Position numbers and translations under genes: made by a program. Positions 61,820-64,000 of a DNA stretch of 64,000 bases are shown in pieces; the stretch's first letter is position 1, and the number at the start of each line of letters is the position of its first letter. A model generated the notes under the pieces. The model was not told the origin of the DNA. It ran no database searches and was given only the letters and a program-made list of their open reading frames with translations. The stretch covers positions 268,029 to 332,028 of the forward strand of contig NZ_CP050304.1 of assembly GCF_014189535.1 (NCBI RefSeq), written 5' to 3'. The stretch comes from Rhizobium lusitanum. Its GTDB lineage: Bacteria > Pseudomonadota > Alphaproteobacteria > Rhizobiales > Rhizobiaceae.

Positions 61820-64000
61820 TTGACCAAGTCAAATTTGCATGACGTCTACAGCCGTAACGAGGAATTGCCGCGTTCGGATTCCAATCAGGATCCGGCAAGG
61901 GACGATGCATCGATCAACGCGGACTTGTCGCGACGCGGCTTCCTCTACGGTCTAGGCGCCCTGACGATGACCGCCTATGGCGGCGATGCGTTCGCCGCAA
62001 GGCTCGGGGACGCTTCCAGCGCATTTGCACACCCTGGTTTGATGCATGCTCAGGCCGATTTTGTCCGGATGGCGCGGAAATATTCCACGGCACCCTGGGT
62101 TGGCAGTTGGAATCTGCTGGTCGCCAACCCGAAGGTATCGCTTTCGTACAATTCCGCCCCTGTGTCCGTCATTTATCGTGGCAGCGACGTGACACAGAAT
62201 TTTTCAGGGCTCGTGAATGAGTGCGCGGCGATGTATGGTATGGCATTGCGGTGGAAGATCAGCGGCGACGAGGCTTATGCCGCCAAGGCAACAAGCATGC
62301 TCAACGGCTGGGCTGCCACCCTAACCTCGATCCAGGGGAGAGACCGCGCGCTCGTCGCAGGCCCCCAAGGCTTCGAGCTTGCCAATATTGCGGAAATGCT
62401 GCGCGAGTACCACGGCTTTACCGACGACAATCTAACCGCGGTGAAGAAGATACTGCGCAACATATTCTATCCGATCTCTCATGACTTGCTCGCCAATCAT
62501 GGCGATCGCGAGCCGCTGGAGATCAATGCAAACTGGTATCTCTTCAACATGTCGGCGATGATGGCAATCGGCATTCTATGCGACGATCAGGCAAAGTTTG
62601 ACGAAGCCATCAGCTATTTCAAGACTGGCAACGGAAACGGCTGCATCATGCACGCCGGCTACTACATGCATCCAGGTTACCTGTGCCAATGGCAAGAGTC
62701 CGGCCGCGACCAGACCCACACCATGGACGGCATCGCGGCTATGGCGGTTGTCTGCGAAATGGCATGGAACCAGGGCGTCGACCTTTACGGCTACGACAAC
62801 AACCGCTTCCTGGCTGCGGCAGAGTATTCAGCCAAGGCAAACCTCGTCACATCGGGAACCACGTATTACACCGTTCCCTATGTGGCGTACCGGAACAACG
62901 TCTCCACCTGGAAGACGTTCTCGACCACGGATCAAGGCGACGACACGCCATGCTGGGCTCTCATCTACAACCACTACGTCAATCGCCAGGGGCTTGCGGC
63001 GCCCTATTCCACCAAGAGAGCACTCTCTATTCAACCTGAAGGCGGAGAATGGGACTACATTAGCTACGGCACCCTGGCCTATACGCTGGACGCAATTGCC
63101 ACCGGCGCAGTCCCGAGCGGGCTTTCCGGCTATTTTAGCGCCGGCGCCGTCGTATTGTCCTGGTGGGGCGGCGTCTATGCCACGGGCTATACCGTCAAGC
63201 GCGCCGCGCAGACGGGTGGGCCCTATGACACGGTGGCAAGCGGTATCACCGATCTGCGCACGTACGTCGATACCCCCTCAACCTCCGGAACCTGGTACTA
63301 CGTCGTCACGGCCGATACGCCCGACGGCGAGAGCGTCCCGTCCAACGAGGCCGCAGTCTTGACGGGCACACAACTGCATACACAATTGCAATACGACAGC
63401 AGCAGTAGCACAAGCGTGGTGGACGCCAGCGGCAACGGCCATACAGGCACAATCAATGGTGGCGTTACCTGGGTTTCCGGCAGGCAGGACGAGGCGCTTT
63501 CGCTGAATGGCAGCGACGGCTATGTTGCCTTGCCAGCCGGGCTGATGGACGATGTCGCCGATTTCACGATTTCTGCCTGGGTGTTCTGGAACGCGTCCAG
63601 AAATTCGGAACACATATTCGATTTTGGGGCGGACACCGACCGCTACCTGATGCTCACGCCCAGCGCGGGCAATGGCAAGGCCCGCTTTGCCATAACGGTC
63701 ACGGGAGCCAGCGGCGGGAGCGTCATCGATAGCAACGCCGCGCTGTCTATTGGGACCTGGGTCCATGTCGCCGTGACGCTGTCGGGCAGCGTGGGCACCC
63801 TCTATGTGAATGGCGCTGCGGTGGGCACCAACACCAGCATGTACCTCGCGCCGTTTCGCATCTGGGATACCAGCCAGAACTGGATTGGGCGATCGCAGTT
63901 AAGCACCGATCCCTATTTCAACGGCAAGATCGACGACTTCCGTATCTATCGCGGCGCACTCACGGCGGACGCTGTAGCCTCGTTGGCGAACGAGCCGTAG
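61820..64000 (+). CDS. exported alginate-lyase-like enzyme with fibronectin III and LamG modules
   Basis: The 726-residue protein has a twin-arginine signal ('SRRGFLYGLGALTMTA', about residues 37-52). The N-terminal domain (about 65-425) resembles alginate lyases: 'NECAAMYGMALRWKISGDEAYAAKATSMLNGWA', 'NANWYLFNMSAMMAIGIL' (about 235) and 'ESGRDQTHTMDGIAAMAVVCEMAWNQGVDLY' (about 293). A fibronectin III module (about 433-513) and a LamG/concanavalin-like domain (about 518-725) follow and probably bind polysaccharide. The TTG start has GGAG 7 bases upstream. The stop is the last three bases of the window. Confidence 0.85.
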   Translation: MTKSNLHDVYSRNEELPRSDSNQDPARDDASINADLSRRGFLYGLGALTMTAYGGDAFAARLGDASSAFAHPGLMHAQADFVRMARKYSTAPWVGSWNLLVANPKVSLSYNSAPVSVIYRGSDVTQNFSGLVNECAAMYGMALRWKISGDEAYAAKATSMLNGWAATLTSIQGRDRALVAGPQGFELANIAEMLREYHGFTDDNLTAVKKILRNIFYPISHDLLANHGDREPLEINANWYLFNMSAMMAIGILCDDQAKFDEAISYFKTGNGNGCIMHAGYYMHPGYLCQWQESGRDQTHTMDGIAAMAVVCEMAWNQGVDLYGYDNNRFLAAAEYSAKANLVTSGTTYYTVPYVAYRNNVSTWKTFSTTDQGDDTPCWALIYNHYVNRQGLAAPYSTKRALSIQPEGGEWDYISYGTLAYTLDAIATGAVPSGLSGYFSAGAVVLSWWGGVYATGYTVKRAAQTGGPYDTVASGITDLRTYVDTPSTSGTWYYVVTADTPDGESVPSNEAAVLTGTQLHTQLQYDSSSSTSVVDASGNGHTGTINGGVTWVSGRQDEALSLNGSDGYVALPAGLMDDVADFTISAWVFWNASRNSEHIFDFGADTDRYLMLTPSAGNGKARFAITVTGASGGSVIDSNAALSIGTWVHVAVTLSGSVGTLYVNGAAVGTNTSMYLAPFRIWDTSQNWIGRSQLSTDPYFNGKIDDFRIYRGALTADAVASLANEP

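Overview
The window looks like an accessory, plasmid- or island-like segment from a Rhizobium-type alphaproteobacterium (Rhizobiaceae). This is inferred from high-GC coding style, rhizobial protein families (DUF1344, DUF1127, HWE kinases, GGAAC-type stress promoters, a CCUCCUCCC-loop sRNA), many single-gene regulators of catabolic or efflux functions, and abundant insertion-sequence debris. No rRNA, tRNA, replication genes or CRISPR array were seen.

Layout. 1-5.2 kb: cut methyltransferase, MFS remnant, FAD monooxygenase, orphan ABC binding protein. 4.3-11.8 kb: efflux locus (membrane-fusion protein, RND pump, OmpR-type regulator, histidine kinase, MipA/OmpV), all on the minus strand. 12-16.3 kb: glycosyltransferase, membrane protein with small secreted proteins, and a response-regulator/tyrosine-phosphatase fusion. 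16.9-21.5 kb: a nucleotidyltransferase-fold protein behind a 23-bp inverted repeat, then a stress-like block of small proteins (two GGAAC-N17-GTT promoters) with a LOV-like HWE kinase and single-domain regulator. 21.6-28.5 kb: Tn remnant (TniB/TniQ), Phd/PemK toxin-antitoxin pair, LysE exporter, an unknown protein, a LuxR regulator, IS and AraC debris. 28.6-31 kb: CGNR regulator divergent from an EamA transporter, then DUF1127 with a four-hairpin anti-Shine-Dalgarno sRNA. 31.1-39.9 kb: exonuclease with an internal stop, then a GntR-controlled cluster (NRAMP-like transporter, PxpA, YcsI-like, fused PxpBC, biotin carboxylase-BCCP). 40-53.1 kb: IS3, IS5 and IS66 material, resolvase and integrase fragments, truncated haemoglobin, and catabolic genes with single-base frameshifts next to TetR genes. 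53.2-64 kb: MFS pump, SDR, PQQ-type sugar dehydrogenase, two cupins, LysR, decayed carboxymuconolactone decarboxylase, methyltransferase, HxlR regulator, and a large exported alginate-lyase-like enzyme.

How the genes work together. The pump cluster is a self-contained sense-and-export unit. The 33.6-39.9 kb cluster probably imports and opens 5-oxoproline or a related cyclic amide, and it also holds the three parts of a urea-carboxylase-like enzyme. The LysR-cupin-SDR-dehydrogenase group resembles a quinone/aldehyde detoxification locus. Several reading frames are broken by one base in short homopolymers, so either gene decay or assembly error must be considered. Family assignments rest on motif recognition by eye; no searches were run.
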